The notes: generated from the letters alone by a model not told the origin. DNA of 64,000 nucleotides from UBA1794 sp964439955 (GCA_964439955.1 CAYTPX010000003.1:62001-126000); one strand, 5' to 3'. Positions 23,610 through 33,301 are shown, counted from the first letter of the stretch. Numbers and translations are program-made.

Positions 23610-24737
23610 ATGTTGTTGAAGCAGATTTCTATTCTGAATTATAAGAATTTGGCTGAGGCTGACTTGTCTTTTTCCCGCAAGGTGAATTGTTTCGTAGGAT
23701 CGAACGGGATGGGAAAGACAAACCTTTTGGATGCCATCTATTACCTTTCCTTTTGTAAAAGCGCCACCAACCCTATTGATTCGCAGAACATCCGCCACGA
23801 AGCTGATTTCTTTATGATACAAGGCCGTTATGTTTTGGACAGCGGTGAAGAAGAAGACATATATTGTTCCTTGCGCCGCTCCCGTGGGAAGAAGTTCCGG
23901 AAAGGTAAAAAAGAGTATCGTCGTTTGTCAGACCATATCGGTTCCTTCCCCTTGGTGCAGGTTTCCCCGGTCGATAGTGTCTTGGTGGTTGGGGGAAGCG
24001 AGGAGCGGCGGCGTTTCATGGATATGACGATTTGCCAATACGATCGGGAGTATCTGGCAACTTTGATACATTATAATAAAGCCTTGGCGCAACGGAACGC
24101 GCTGTTGAAGGCCGCGTATTCGCAACCTGTAGACCCTTCTTTGTTTGTTTTATGGGAGGAGGCCATGAGTGAAGCCGCGCAGCGTGTCCACCAGAAGCGC
24201 CGGGAGTTTGTGGAGGGTTTTGTCCCGATATTCGACGAACTGTATGCCGCGATTACGGCTTCCCAAGAAAATGTCTCTTTGGAGTATGTCTCCCTGCTTT
24301 CTGAGGGGCAACCTTCTTTGTCTGAGCAGTTGGCGGAGAGCCGGGAGAAGGAGAAAATCGTGGGTTATACGTTGCGCGGTGTACATAAGGACGAGCTGTC
24401 CATGCTTTTAAATGGCTTCCCTTTGCGCCGGGAGGGGTCGCAAGGCCAAGGGAAGAGTTATCTTATTGCACTTAAACTAGCCCAATATCTGTATTTGAGG
24501 CAGCGCTTGCACCGGATTCCCTTATTGTTGTTGGATGATTTCTTCGACAAATTGGATGCGGAGCGGGTCGAACGCATCATCCGCTTGGTATCGGGGGATT
24601 CTTTCGGGCAGATATTCCTGACGGATACGCATCGCGGACATCTTTCCCAAATATTATCCAAGATGCATATCCCTTATAGGATTTTTTCGGTAGCCTCCGG
24701 TGTGGTGGAGTTGGAGGATGAAGAAAAGGAAGGGTAG
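23610..24737 (+). CDS. recF: DNA replication and repair protein RecF
   Basis: The 375-residue protein is an SMC-like ATPase. Walker A is GSNGMGKTN from residue 30, the signature region is GSQGQGKSYL, and Walker B is PLLLLDDFFD. RecF loads RecA at gaps through RecR and RecO. The length is normal. It is followed by the DUF721 gene after 32 bases. No dnaA, dnaN or gyrB is next to it, unlike many bacteria, but the DUF721 partner fits a DNA maintenance unit. Confidence 0.95.
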   Translation: MLLKQISILNYKNLAEADLSFSRKVNCFVGSNGMGKTNLLDAIYYLSFCKSATNPIDSQNIRHEADFFMIQGRYVLDSGEEEDIYCSLRRSRGKKFRKGKKEYRRLSDHIGSFPLVQVSPVDSVLVVGGSEERRRFMDMTICQYDREYLATLIHYNKALAQRNALLKAAYSQPVDPSLFVLWEEAMSEAAQRVHQKRREFVEGFVPIFDELYAAITASQENVSLEYVSLLSEGQPSLSEQLAESREKEKIVGYTLRGVHKDELSMLLNGFPLRREGSQGQGKSYLIALKLAQYLYLRQRLHRIPLLLLDDFFDKLDAERVERIIRLVSGDSFGQIFLTDTHRGHLSQILSKMHIPYRIFSVASGVVELEDEEKEG

Positions 24738-24769
24738 GCTATGGGCGGCCAAGAGGAAACGGCAGGAAA

Positions 24770-25057
24770 ATGAAACGGAAGAAAGCAGAACCGATAGGCA
24801 ATCTCATTATGCACATGTTGCGTGAGGAAGGACTGGAGACGCCACTCATGCAACATCGCCTTATTGCAGCATGGCCGGAAGCCGTGGGGATGATGGCGCG
24901 CTATACGAGCCGTTTGTTTATCAAGAACCAAACCCTTATGGTGCACGTCGATAGTGCGGCATGCCGGCAGGAACTCTTGATGCGCCGTTCGGATTTGGTC
25001 GCGGAACTGAACCGGAGAGCGGGTGGGCAAGTCATCATCGACATCGCTTTTTACTAA
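24770..25057 (+). CDS. DUF721 / DciA-like protein
   Basis: The 95-residue protein has the conserved layout of DUF721: a helical N-terminus (IGNLIMHMLREEGLETPL) and a KH-like segment ending in LMRRSDLVAELNRRAGGQVIIDIAF, with an invariant-like W in IAAWPEAVG. In several bacteria DciA brings the replicative helicase to DNA where DnaC is absent. Its place behind recF supports a replication role. Assignment to the family is confident; helicase loading in this organism is inferred. Confidence 0.85.
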   Translation: MKRKKAEPIGNLIMHMLREEGLETPLMQHRLIAAWPEAVGMMARYTSRLFIKNQTLMVHVDSAACRQELLMRRSDLVAELNRRAGGQVIIDIAFY

Positions 25058-25221
25058 ACCATCCACTTTGGGTTTTGTAGTTGAAATTTCTCATTTGGCC
25101 GATAGATAATTTCTGTTTGTCGATAAGGGGGGACGGGGATTTAAACTTGTTGTGCGTATTGTAATCAAAGGATTAGAAACACGAAAAAGTTTAAGTACCA
25201 CTAATTAAAAACAATTGCCTT

Positions 25222-25674
25222 ATGAAAAAGTTTTTTTTGCTTACGTTTCTAACCGTTTTTTGTGTAGGGTTGAGCCTTTCCGCCCAAAACCGTCGTCAGC
25301 GCGCCGAGCAACCGGTGTATCCTTCCGAGGAGCTGATTCAGCAAGTCCAGCTTTCTGAAGACCAAGTGTCGGAGCTCAAGGTCAATGAGGAAGCATACCG
25401 CGAAGCCATGCAACAGCTTGTATCGAAGAGGGGTGTAGACCGCGATTCGCTCCAAACTCGCCTGAAGGCAGTGCGTAAAGAACGTTTGGAAGGCGTGAAG
25501 AAAGTCCTTTCTTCTGAACAGTATGTGGCCTATTTGGAGTACGAAGTAGTAAATCCGTCCGGGTTTGGTGGTTTCCCTTCCCGTAATGAAGCAGCTCCCC
25601 GCCGGGACAACGATGGAGATGGCTTCGGCCCTGGCGGTGACGGTGGATTTGGCGGTGGAATGGATGATTTCTGA
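25222..25674 (+). CDS. Small secreted protein with Gly/Asp-rich tail
   Basis: The 150-residue protein has a signal peptide (FFLLTFLTVFCVGLSLSAQ). A helical part (about 30-110) has LSEDQ and LSSEQ pieces, faintly like the LTxxQ motifs of Spy/CpxP-type periplasmic chaperones. A tail rich in Gly, Asp and Phe (DNDGDGFGPGGDGGFGGG) follows; its repeated Asp could bind calcium. Function unknown. No good promoter was found in the 160 bases upstream; a terminator follows. Confidence 0.7.
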   Translation: MKKFFLLTFLTVFCVGLSLSAQNRRQRAEQPVYPSEELIQQVQLSEDQVSELKVNEEAYREAMQQLVSKRGVDRDSLQTRLKAVRKERLEGVKKVLSSEQYVAYLEYEVVNPSGFGGFPSRNEAAPRRDNDGDGFGPGGDGGFGGGMDDF

Positions 25675-25739
25675 TTGAATAGGCTTTTTGCCTGTTTTCT
25701 CCCTGCCGTTTTTTGGAACCCCCTTGGGTTAAACATGGC

Positions 25740-25778
25740 AAGTGGCATGGCTTCTCTTGGAGAGCCATGCCACTTTTC
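25740..25778 (+). terminator. Terminator between convergent genes
   Basis: AAGTGGCATGGC pairs with GCCATGCCACTT (12 bp) and is followed by TTTTCGTTT, ending the small secreted protein gene. Confidence 0.8.
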
Positions 25779-25806
25779 GTTTCTTCAAGTGTGTGGAAGA
25801 GGAATC

Positions 25807-28800
25807 TTACAGGACGATGATCTTTTGGGATACGGCTTTCCCGGAATCTTTCTTTTTCAGGCTCAAGAGATAAGTGCCCGGTTTCTGGGGATTTTCAACG
25901 TCCGATTCAGAAGCCACAATCTGATGGGAGGCTATGAGGCGGCCTTGCGTATCGAAGATATAGAGTGTTTGTTCGGCATCGCCCCATGGCGATTCAATCC
26001 GGATTGCCTCGTCGGCGGTGAACAAGCTTTTCTTTATGAAATTTTCCTGCGTGGTATTTTCATCGGCTGCGCTGATGGACGTCGGGATCATGATGGCTTG
26101 GATTTCCCCGAGGGTAAGGGCGATGTCATAAACTTGGAAGTCGTCGATCGTACCGCAGAAGTCGGCATTGTCGTTGGCCACGCTGCTGTCCCACCATTGG
26201 GTACGGCCTATGTAGTTGCGGTTGTCCGACCCTCCGTCAGACACTTGGTAGGCTTCGGTTGTAATGGTAGTCCCGCTGGCGGTAAGGTTGCCGTTTAGGT
26301 AAATCGACGTGGTACGGCTTGTGGCATCGAAAGTGAATGCTACCCAGTTTTCTTCGCCGGTCGTAAGTTGTTGTGGTGAGTCAATCATTCGCGTAGTACC
26401 GTTTTGGTACTTTATCCCTGCTGTCAGTTGGGAAGCCCGGCCGAACACGCTGTTGCCTGAGTTGCAGCCGAAGTCGTAAAGGCGTGGTGCTTGGTTCAAG
26501 TGGGTAGGGGTGGCTTTCATCAGGAATGTGTAGCTGCGCAGTGTCTGCAACACCCCGTCGGGAGCCATCAGGTATCCGTTCGTGCTGAATCCCGTGAGCG
26601 TATTTCCCGTGAGGTTTAGTGTCCCGTCTATTAGGGCGCTGCCGCAAATCCGTGCATTCCGCCCGTTCCCGCTCTGGTCGGCCAGGTAGTACTCGCCCGT
26701 GTCGTTGTCTCCGGTCACGTCTTCCGGTTCGAACGTATAGCTCAGCACAAGGTTATTCCCGATGTTCCTCGGCAATACGGAAGATACAAACGTGCGGCTT
26801 GTCTCGCCTATGCTTGCGGTGAGAGTCACTTCCGTGGGTAGGGTGGGAAAAACGACCAGCCCGGTCGTTGTGATCAGGCTGGGGTCGGAAGAAGTCCACT
26901 CTATTTCTGCTCCGGAAGTCGTTTGTGTGGGGAGTATGATATCCGTCACTATCTTTTCAGGAATATCGATTTGTTCCAGATAGGCTTCGTTTTGCAGTGT
27001 CTCGTCCAAGCTGTAAGTGGATGTCGTATCGCTGAGGGCTTTGATTTCTTGCTGTGTGAGTATGCGGTTGTAGATGCGGCAATCCTCAATCCAGCCGTTG
27101 AATCCGCCCAGCTCAAGTTGCTTTCCCGTGATTTCCGTGGCGATAGTCTGGTCGAGTAGCCCGTTCCGGTAAATCCGCAGTTCGCCGTCTTGGTATGTCA
27201 GCGTCAAGTTGAAGTATTCGAGTTTCGTCGGTTCATACCATTCTCCACCGGTTCCGCGGCTTGCCTCCTGCCAGCAGTCGGAATTGCCCAGCAGGTTGGT
27301 GCTTGCCCAAGTTTGTTCATTGGATTTTACTTCGGGCTTTAGTGTTGTACCGTTCAGTTCGTAACTTAATTCACCTATCCTTAGAATCCTTCCTTCGTAA
27401 GAAGCCGGATTGATGTAGGGCGAAAGGGAAATGGAAAAAGTGGTTTCTGTTTCCGGGAGTGCAAGCGAGTAGCTTGTTCCCGGTGTGGAAACGAGCACTC
27501 CGTTTTGTATCTTGATTCCGTCTTCATCGGTTGGTTGGTCGAAATCTTCTTTGGTCGTCAAGCCGTTTTCGAGGTCGATTTCTCCAGAGCCAAAACCCTC
27601 GAAATCACAATGCATGGCAGTCGGGTAGCCTAAGGGACGGGTAGAGCTTACGATCCAGTCGTAGTAATCGCCATACATCCAAGCCAGCCGGAGAGGACAG
27701 CTTCCGGAGCCTGGGAGAATGTAAGGGCGCACGTTGTTTTTAAGCGAATTTTTGGTAACTTGCTCTTGGGCGGCCACCTGGTTCTCTTCGTCCATCGTGA
27801 ATCGGAGCAGTTCGTAAACCGTCCCGTTCTCCCCCTCTACCGGGGCAGAACAGTAGATAATGCGGGGATTCTCCGGGTCAATAGCCATTCCGCCGCTGTA
27901 GCATTTTTCCAGATTGGGCGTTTGGTGGAACGGGCCGCCTCCGTTGCAAAGGAAAGTTTTGACCCATTCGTCGCCTGTCCAATGGGCATAGTAATAGTCG
28001 TGGGAGTCCTTGTCTTCGCTGATGCGTACCATGGCGATTACGGGATTACCCTCTGAGTCGATTTCCACTTGCCACACCCAGTCACGGTAAGAGGAATTGT
28101 CGACAACCGTATTGGGGTAGCTGTTGACATAGCTGCTTTGTTTGTTGACTTGGAAAGGGCCATCGGCTATGGTGGAAAGAGTTTGTCCGGTAATGTCTTT
28201 CAGTTGCAGGGAAAGGATGTCGATGTAGTTGAAATAGACGAAGTTGGGGGATTCATTGTCGGGATGTCCGGTGGTATAGACAAGGTAAATCTTGTCTTTC
28301 CCGTTCGAGGTGTATTTGGCATAAGGGCGTGCGCCTGTACTTTGGACTATCTGGTAGGGTCCCCAAGCCTCGCTCACTTGCCCGTTGGCGTCGGGCAACG
28401 TAAATTTTGCGATGGTGGGGTGCCAGTTGATACCACGCCAACAGAGATAGAAGTGGTCGGGATCGTCGGAAAGGATGAAAGGCGAAGGATAGGTGGTATT
28501 GTTCTCCGTGGGGATTGTGTACTCGGGGCCGAGGGTGGTGATGTCCCCTACTTTCTGGGAAATACGGTAGTAGAAGCACGGTTCGTCGGTATGCCGCGAA
28601 TAAAAGAGCATGATACGCTCGTCGGGGAGTACGAGGAAAGTGGGATTGTCATGGTCGTCCGGTTGGAAGTAAGAACGGATGAGCACTTCGGTCTGCTCTC
28701 CTTTAAGGAAATCGTACTGCATGGCTTTGATATTCCCGTGTACGTCGATATATCCGACATAGCTTGAGTTGATGGTGCCTGCGGCGTTCTCGTAGTGTAG

Positions 28801-28965
28801 GGCACGTGGGTCGGCAAACCAGCACCATGCTCCTTCGGCAGTTATTTCATGACTTGGGTAAATCGCTGCCTCTTCTCCTTCATTTTCGGCCGCGTGGGCT
28901 GTTTGGATGCCCGTGCCTAAGGTGAGCAAGGCGCAGAGGCAAAGGGGGAATCTGTGGAACTTCAT
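25807..28965 (-). CDS. Large secreted BNR/LamG protein with type IX sorting tail
   Basis: The 1052-residue protein starts with a signal peptide ending in TAHAA. Residues about 40-440 are a BNR-4 type beta-propeller (WCWFADPRALHYENAAG, then DDHDNPTFLVLPDERIMLFY), a fold found in some polysaccharide lyases and sialidase-like enzymes. A first LamG/concanavalin-like domain (about 470-640), an Ig-like segment (DIILPTQTTSGAEIEWTSSD) and a second LamG domain (about 750-960) follow. The last 65 residues (LYIFDTQGRLIAS, ending VSQKIIVL) look like a type A sorting domain for the type IX secretion system. It is therefore probably a cell-surface glycan-binding or glycan-degrading protein. The exact catalytic class cannot be told from sequence by eye. 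Confidence 0.8.
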   Translation of the reverse strand: MKFHRFPLCLCALLTLGTGIQTAHAAENEGEEAAIYPSHEITAEGAWCWFADPRALHYENAAGTINSSYVGYIDVHGNIKAMQYDFLKGEQTEVLIRSYFQPDDHDNPTFLVLPDERIMLFYSRHTDEPCFYYRISQKVGDITTLGPEYTIPTENNTTYPSPFILSDDPDHFYLCWRGINWHPTIAKFTLPDANGQVSEAWGPYQIVQSTGARPYAKYTSNGKDKIYLVYTTGHPDNESPNFVYFNYIDILSLQLKDITGQTLSTIADGPFQVNKQSSYVNSYPNTVVDNSSYRDWVWQVEIDSEGNPVIAMVRISEDKDSHDYYYAHWTGDEWVKTFLCNGGGPFHQTPNLEKCYSGGMAIDPENPRIIYCSAPVEGENGTVYELLRFTMDEENQVAAQEQVTKNSLKNNVRPYILPGSGSCPLRLAWMYGDYYDWIVSSTRPLGYPTAMHCDFEGFGSGEIDLENGLTTKEDFDQPTDEDGIKIQNGVLVSTPGTSYSLALPETETTFSISLSPYINPASYEGRILRIGELSYELNGTTLKPEVKSNEQTWASTNLLGNSDCWQEASRGTGGEWYEPTKLEYFNLTLTYQDGELRIYRNGLLDQTIATEITGKQLELGGFNGWIEDCRIYNRILTQQEIKALSDTTSTYSLDETLQNEAYLEQIDIPEKIVTDIILPTQTTSGAEIEWTSSDPSLITTTGLVVFPTLPTEVTLTASIGETSRTFVSSVLPRNIGNNLVLSYTFEPEDVTGDNDTGEYYLADQSGNGRNARICGSALIDGTLNLTGNTLTGFSTNGYLMAPDGVLQTLRSYTFLMKATPTHLNQAPRLYDFGCNSGNSVFGRASQLTAGIKYQNGTTRMIDSPQQLTTGEENWVAFTFDATSRTTSIYLNGNLTASGTTITTEAYQVSDGGSDNRNYIGRTQWWDSSVANDNADFCGTIDDFQVYDIALTLGEIQAIMIPTSISAADENTTQENFIKKSLFTADEAIRIESPWGDAEQTLYIFDTQGRLIASHQIVASESDVENPQKPGTYLLSLKKKDSGKAVSQKIIVL

Positions 28966-29015
28966 GGTTGTGTAATTGGGATAAATTAATGGTAAATCTT
29001 ATTTGTATTTCCGGA

Positions 29016-29023
29016 CAAAGATA
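29016..29023 (-). promoter_or_regulatory. Possible -7 element of the BNR/LamG gene
   Basis: The minus strand reads TATCTTTG, 50 bases before the start codon. No -33 partner is obvious. Confidence 0.5.
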
Positions 29024-29087
29024 GAAATGTTCGTTTGTTTTTCCCGTATGATGGGATAAAAAATGCTCCCTTTTGTGGCGTGGGTGG

Positions 29088-31034
29088 CTATCTTCTCTTC
29101 TTTCCGGCGTTTGCCTCCCGGGTGCTGTGCTTTACCCTTTCCGGCTTCCGGGGTATCCTTTCCTGTTGGCCGGGGAGCTGCTCACCCCGGTGGACTCCGC
29201 CGGGAAAAAGTTTCCCTATCAGGTCTTTTCGTCCGATGTGTAGCAGGGCGCGCGCGATGCCGCCCTGCATTTCGGGTTTATACCAGAAGAAGAATTGCCT
29301 TTGCGCCTCTTTTTCTTCCCGGCTGCGGGCCGTATGGACGGGTTGGAGCGTATAGGGATGGAGGCCGGTGTAGTAGATTTCGGTGGAAAGGCTCATGGGA
29401 GTTGGCGTAAAGTCTTGTACTTGTTGGAGATGGAAGTGTAGTTCCTTCGTTCGTACAGCCAGTTCTGCCATGTCCGCTTCCCGGCATCCGGGATGGCTGC
29501 TGATGAAATAGGGGATAAGTTGCTGGTTAAGCCGGTAACGTTTGTCGATTTGCTCAAATAGCTGCTGGAATTCTTCGAAAAGGCGGAAGGATGGCTTGCG
29601 CATGAGCTGCAAGACGGGATCGGCCGTATGCTCCGGGGCTACTTTCAGGCGGCCGCTTACGTGGTTGCGCAGCAGCTCTTCGAGGAAAGTGGCGGCACTT
29701 TTGTCCAGGAGTCCCGTGCTTTTTCCGGAAAGGAGCAAGTCGTAACGGATGCCGCTTCCGATGAAGCTCTTTTTTACGCCGGGTATGGCATCGACCGATT
29801 GGTAGAGGTCGATCAATGGCGCATAGTCCACGTTCAGGTTGGGGCAGGGGGATGGATGGATACAGGAAGGCTTTGCGCAGCGGGCGCACCGCTTTTTGTC
29901 GATTCCGCCCATGCGGTACATGTTGGCCGACGGCCCCCCGAGGTCGCTCACGTAGCCTTTGAAATCGGGCATACGGGTTATTTGCCGTACCTCCCGGAGT
30001 ATGGACGCTTTGCTGCGGGAGACGATGAATTTCCCTTGGTGGGCGGATATTGTGCAAAAGGCGCATCCGCCGAAGCAGCCCCGGTGGATTGTAACCGAAT
30101 GGCGTATCATTTCGTAGGCTGCGATGCGTTTTCCCCGGTATTTGGGGTGGGGCATGCGGGTATAGGGCAGGTCGTAGATGGCGTCGAGCTGCTCGGTTTC
30201 CATCGGGGGGTAGGGCGGATTGACCACGGTGGTGTAGCCGTTTCCCGTGTCTTGCAGTAGCCGGGCTGCTCTCAGTTTGTTGCTTTCTTCTTCGATGTGC
30301 CGGAAGTTTTGTGCCTGGAAGCGTTTCTCTTTCAGGCATTCCTCGTAGGAATGGAGCCGGATGTCGCCCTCTTGGGGGACGATGGCTTCGCGGGAAGCGA
30401 GGTAGACGGTTTGGGGAATGTCGGTCAATTCCCTTACCGATTCCACTGTGGCGGGGAGGGGCATCCCTTGTAGCCTGCGGGCTATTGCGCGGATGGCTTC
30501 CTCCCCCATCCCGTAGATGAGCAGGTCGGCCCCTGAACTGGAGAGTATCCCGGGGAGTAGCTTGTCTTGCCAATAATCGTAGTGGCTGAGCCTCCGCATG
30601 GAAGCTTCTATGCCTCCTAGGACGACCGGTACGTCCGGGTAGAGCTCCTTGAGGAGTTGTGTATATACGATACTGGGGTAGTCGGGCCGCAGGGCGGGGC
30701 GTCCGTCGGGCGAATAGGCATCGTCGCTGCGCAGGCGCTTTCCCGCGGTGTAACGGTTTACCATGGAATCCATGTTTCCTGCGCTTACCCCGAAGAAAAG
30801 GCGCGGGCGGCCTAATTTCTTGAAGTCGCGGTAGTCGCCGTGCCAATCGGGCTGCGGCACGATGGCCACGCGTAATCCCTCGGCTTCCAATACGCGCCCT
30901 ATGACGGAGATGCCGAAGGAAGGGTGGTCTACGTAGGCGTCTCCGGAAAAGAGAATTACGTCAGCTTCTTCCCAGCCCCGCAGTTCCATTTCTTTGCGGG
31001 TGGTCGGAAGCCAGTCTGTCAAGCGTAATTCCAT
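29088..31034 (-). CDS. YgiQ family radical SAM protein
   Basis: The 648-residue protein matches YgiQ (UPF0313): an N-terminal domain starting LTDWLPTTRKEMELRGW, the radical SAM cysteines in HRGCFGGCAFCTIS near residue 315, and a zinc-binding-like CARCAKPSCIHPSPCPN segment. The C-terminal tail is basic. The reaction is not known. The start lies 11 bases after the small unknown gene, which itself follows phosphohexomutase, so this is probably the last gene of a three-gene unit. Confidence 0.92.
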   Translation of the reverse strand: MELRLTDWLPTTRKEMELRGWEEADVILFSGDAYVDHPSFGISVIGRVLEAEGLRVAIVPQPDWHGDYRDFKKLGRPRLFFGVSAGNMDSMVNRYTAGKRLRSDDAYSPDGRPALRPDYPSIVYTQLLKELYPDVPVVLGGIEASMRRLSHYDYWQDKLLPGILSSSGADLLIYGMGEEAIRAIARRLQGMPLPATVESVRELTDIPQTVYLASREAIVPQEGDIRLHSYEECLKEKRFQAQNFRHIEEESNKLRAARLLQDTGNGYTTVVNPPYPPMETEQLDAIYDLPYTRMPHPKYRGKRIAAYEMIRHSVTIHRGCFGGCAFCTISAHQGKFIVSRSKASILREVRQITRMPDFKGYVSDLGGPSANMYRMGGIDKKRCARCAKPSCIHPSPCPNLNVDYAPLIDLYQSVDAIPGVKKSFIGSGIRYDLLLSGKSTGLLDKSAATFLEELLRNHVSGRLKVAPEHTADPVLQLMRKPSFRLFEEFQQLFEQIDKRYRLNQQLIPYFISSHPGCREADMAELAVRTKELHFHLQQVQDFTPTPMSLSTEIYYTGLHPYTLQPVHTARSREEKEAQRQFFFWYKPEMQGGIARALLHIGRKDLIGKLFPGGVHRGEQLPGQQERIPRKPERVKHSTREANAGKKRR

Positions 31035-31045
31035 GTGTACGGTTT

Positions 31046-31393
31046 TTAGGCTTGTCCTTCCGGTGCGGCGGTTTCGGTGCTGTCTGCCGTGTTGGGTGTA
31101 TGGGTTTCTGCCCAGTTTTGATAGAGTTCTACCAATTTTCTTAGGCCGAACGCCTTCATGTTGTTATGATAGATGACGTCGATGCATAAGTCCAGCAAGT
31201 CTTTGCAGTTGCTCTCTTGTGTGGCTATCAGGGAGCGTATGTTCAATTTTAGCTTGTCCAGGGTATATTCGTCGATGAGGGCGTTTGCGTCGATGAGCCC
31301 GCCAAACAGGTTGTACTTGCGGATGGTGGCCAAGTTGTCTTCCGAGACGTCGATGTTCCGCGTGGCCGTGGGGTTTGCTTGTAAGTGGTACAT
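31046..31393 (-). CDS. Small protein of unknown function
   Basis: This 115-residue, mostly helical protein has no signal peptide or membrane segment. It contains YNLFGGLIDANALIDEYTL and IDVIYHNNMKAFGLRKLVEL, with an acidic, Thr/Ala-rich tail. I do not recognise it. It is placed between phosphohexomutase and YgiQ with close spacing to YgiQ, so it is a real gene by context and composition. Confidence 0.6.
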   Translation of the reverse strand: MYHLQANPTATRNIDVSEDNLATIRKYNLFGGLIDANALIDEYTLDKLKLNIRSLIATQESNCKDLLDLCIDVIYHNNMKAFGLRKLVELYQNWAETHTPNTADSTETAAPEGQA

Positions 31394-31426
31394 GTTTTTG
31401 GATGGGGTTTGGAGAGGTTTTGAAAA

Positions 31427-31466
31427 GCAAGGGCAGCTCCGGTGTTTTCGGGGAGCATGCCCTTGC
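31427..31466 (-). terminator. Terminator after phosphohexomutase
   Basis: GCAAGGGCA and TGCCCTTGC, extended by GCTCC/GGAGC, form a long stem. On the minus strand TTTTC follows. It lies between two genes of the same direction, so it may be only partial. Confidence 0.65.
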
Positions 31467-31502
31467 GGTTTGAGGTCCCGGCCAAATGCCCGGGATGGGT
31501 TG

Positions 31503-33251
31503 TTAAATTCCGAGCGACTTCTTGACCGCTTCGATTTTTTCTTCTGCCTTTAGGCTTGCCGCCTCGTAGTCGGACCGGGCTTCCATCTGTCCTTTTACTT
31601 CGATGTAGAACTTGATTTTTGGTTCAGTCCCGGAGGGGCGCACGCTTACCTTCGATCCATCGGCCGTAAAGTACTGTAGTACGTTGCTCGGTTCGGGCAT
31701 TTGCAAGCTGGTCTGTTGTCCGTTTGCGTCGGTAGCCGTCATGGTTTGGAAGTCTTTCGTCAGCACGATTGGGCTTCCTCCCAGCTCTTTGGGTGGGTTG
31801 GCACGGAAATCGGCCATCATCTTCTTGATTTCTTCGGCCCCGCTCTTCCCCTCTTTCACGACGCTGATGCCCTTTTCCTTGGAATAGCCGTACTCGATAT
31901 ATATATCTTGGAGAAGTTCGTAGAGGCTCTTGCCTTGGTCTTTGACCCATGCGGCGATTTCAGCTATGAGGCAGCAGGCGCTTACGGCATCTTTGTCCCG
32001 CACGAAGTCCTCGGCCAAGAAGCCGTAGCTCTCTTCGCCGCCGCCGATGTATTTCTTCTTCCCTTCGTTCAAGCGGATTTCGCGGGCAATCCATTTGAAG
32101 CCCGTATAGCAATCGATCATCTCGATGTGGTTGCGTTGGGCGATTTCCTTGATGACTTCGGTAGTGACGATGGTCTTGACGATGAACTCGTTGCCCGTGA
32201 GCTTGTTTTTATCCTGCATGTTGCGGATGATGTAGTAGAGGTAAATCAGTGCGGTCTGGTTGCCGTTTACCAATATCCACTGTCCTTTGTCGTCTTTGGT
32301 AGCGATGCCCACGCGGTCGGCATCGGGGTCGCTGGCCATAACCAGGTCGGCATCGATGGCCTTGGCTTTCTCGATGGCCAAGTTCAGGGCGGCCGGTTCT
32401 TCGGGGTTGGGGCTGGCCACGGTGGGGAAATCGCCGCTTACGACCATTTGTTCCTCCACGGTAGCTACGTTCTCGAAGCCCCACATGTGCAGGGAACGGG
32501 GGATGATGCGGACACCAGTCCCGTGAATCGGGGTATAGACAATCTTGATGTCTTTTTGGCGCTGGATGGCTTCAGGGTCGATGCTCACGGTCTTGATGGC
32601 TTCCAAGTAGGCTTTGTCGACTTCCTCGCCGATGATTTGTATGAGTCCGGGATTTCCTTGGAACTTAATGGCATCGGCCGACGCGATTTTGTTCACTTCG
32701 TCGATGATTCCCTTGTCGTGCGGGGCCAATACCTGCGCCCCGTCTTCCCAGTAGGCTTTGTATCCGTTGTATTCCTTGGGGTTGTGGCTGGCGGTAATGT
32801 TGATTCCGCTTTGGCAACCTAAGTGGCGGATGGCGAAACTGACCTCGGGAGTGGGGCGGAGGTCATCGAAGAGATATACTTTAATGCCGTTGGCCGAGAA
32901 TATTTGGGCGGAGATTTCGGCGAACTTGCGGCTGTTGTTGCGGCAATCATGCCCGATTACCACGCTGATTTGCTTGCGGTCGGCAAAGTTCTTGTTCAGG
33001 TAGTTGGCAAAACCTTGCGTGGCTGCCCCCACGGTGTAGATGTTCATCCGGTTGCTGCCCGTGCCCATGATTCCGCGTAAGCCGCCAGTCCCGAATTCCA
33101 AGTCTTTGTAGAAAGATTCGATGAGTTCCGTCTTGTCTGCTGCGTCCAGCATGCGGCGCACTTCCTTTTGCGTCTCTTCGTCGTAAGCTGCGGTCAGCCA
33201 TTTTGCGGCTTTGGCGCTTACTTCTTCCAATAGAGCTTCATTTTCTGCCAT
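31503..33251 (-). CDS. Phospho-sugar mutase (phosphoglucomutase/phosphomannomutase)
   Basis: With ATG at 33251 (MAENEALLEEVSAKAAKWL) the protein has 582 residues, the normal length for the ManB/PgcA-like branch. The phosphoserine loop is ITASHNPKEYNGYKAYW, the metal loop is ASDPDADRVGIA, the sugar loop is GGGEESYGF and the phosphate loop is VRPSGTEPKIKFYIEV. It interconverts glucose or mannose 1- and 6-phosphates, feeding glycogen and surface sugars; the branching enzyme is 5 kb away. Longer frames upstream overlap porZ and are rejected. Confidence 0.94.
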   Translation of the reverse strand: MAENEALLEEVSAKAAKWLTAAYDEETQKEVRRMLDAADKTELIESFYKDLEFGTGGLRGIMGTGSNRMNIYTVGAATQGFANYLNKNFADRKQISVVIGHDCRNNSRKFAEISAQIFSANGIKVYLFDDLRPTPEVSFAIRHLGCQSGINITASHNPKEYNGYKAYWEDGAQVLAPHDKGIIDEVNKIASADAIKFQGNPGLIQIIGEEVDKAYLEAIKTVSIDPEAIQRQKDIKIVYTPIHGTGVRIIPRSLHMWGFENVATVEEQMVVSGDFPTVASPNPEEPAALNLAIEKAKAIDADLVMASDPDADRVGIATKDDKGQWILVNGNQTALIYLYYIIRNMQDKNKLTGNEFIVKTIVTTEVIKEIAQRNHIEMIDCYTGFKWIAREIRLNEGKKKYIGGGEESYGFLAEDFVRDKDAVSACCLIAEIAAWVKDQGKSLYELLQDIYIEYGYSKEKGISVVKEGKSGAEEIKKMMADFRANPPKELGGSPIVLTKDFQTMTATDANGQQTSLQMPEPSNVLQYFTADGSKVSVRPSGTEPKIKFYIEVKGQMEARSDYEAASLKAEEKIEAVKKSLGI

Positions 33252-33293
33252 GTCTGATAAGTGTTGTATGGTTTTGTTCCTTTTATTTTGCTG

Positions 33294-33301
33294 CAAAGAT
33301 A
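33294..33301 (-). promoter_or_regulatory. Possible -7 element of the phosphohexomutase gene
   Basis: The minus strand reads TATCTTTG, 43 bases before the start codon. Confidence 0.5.
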
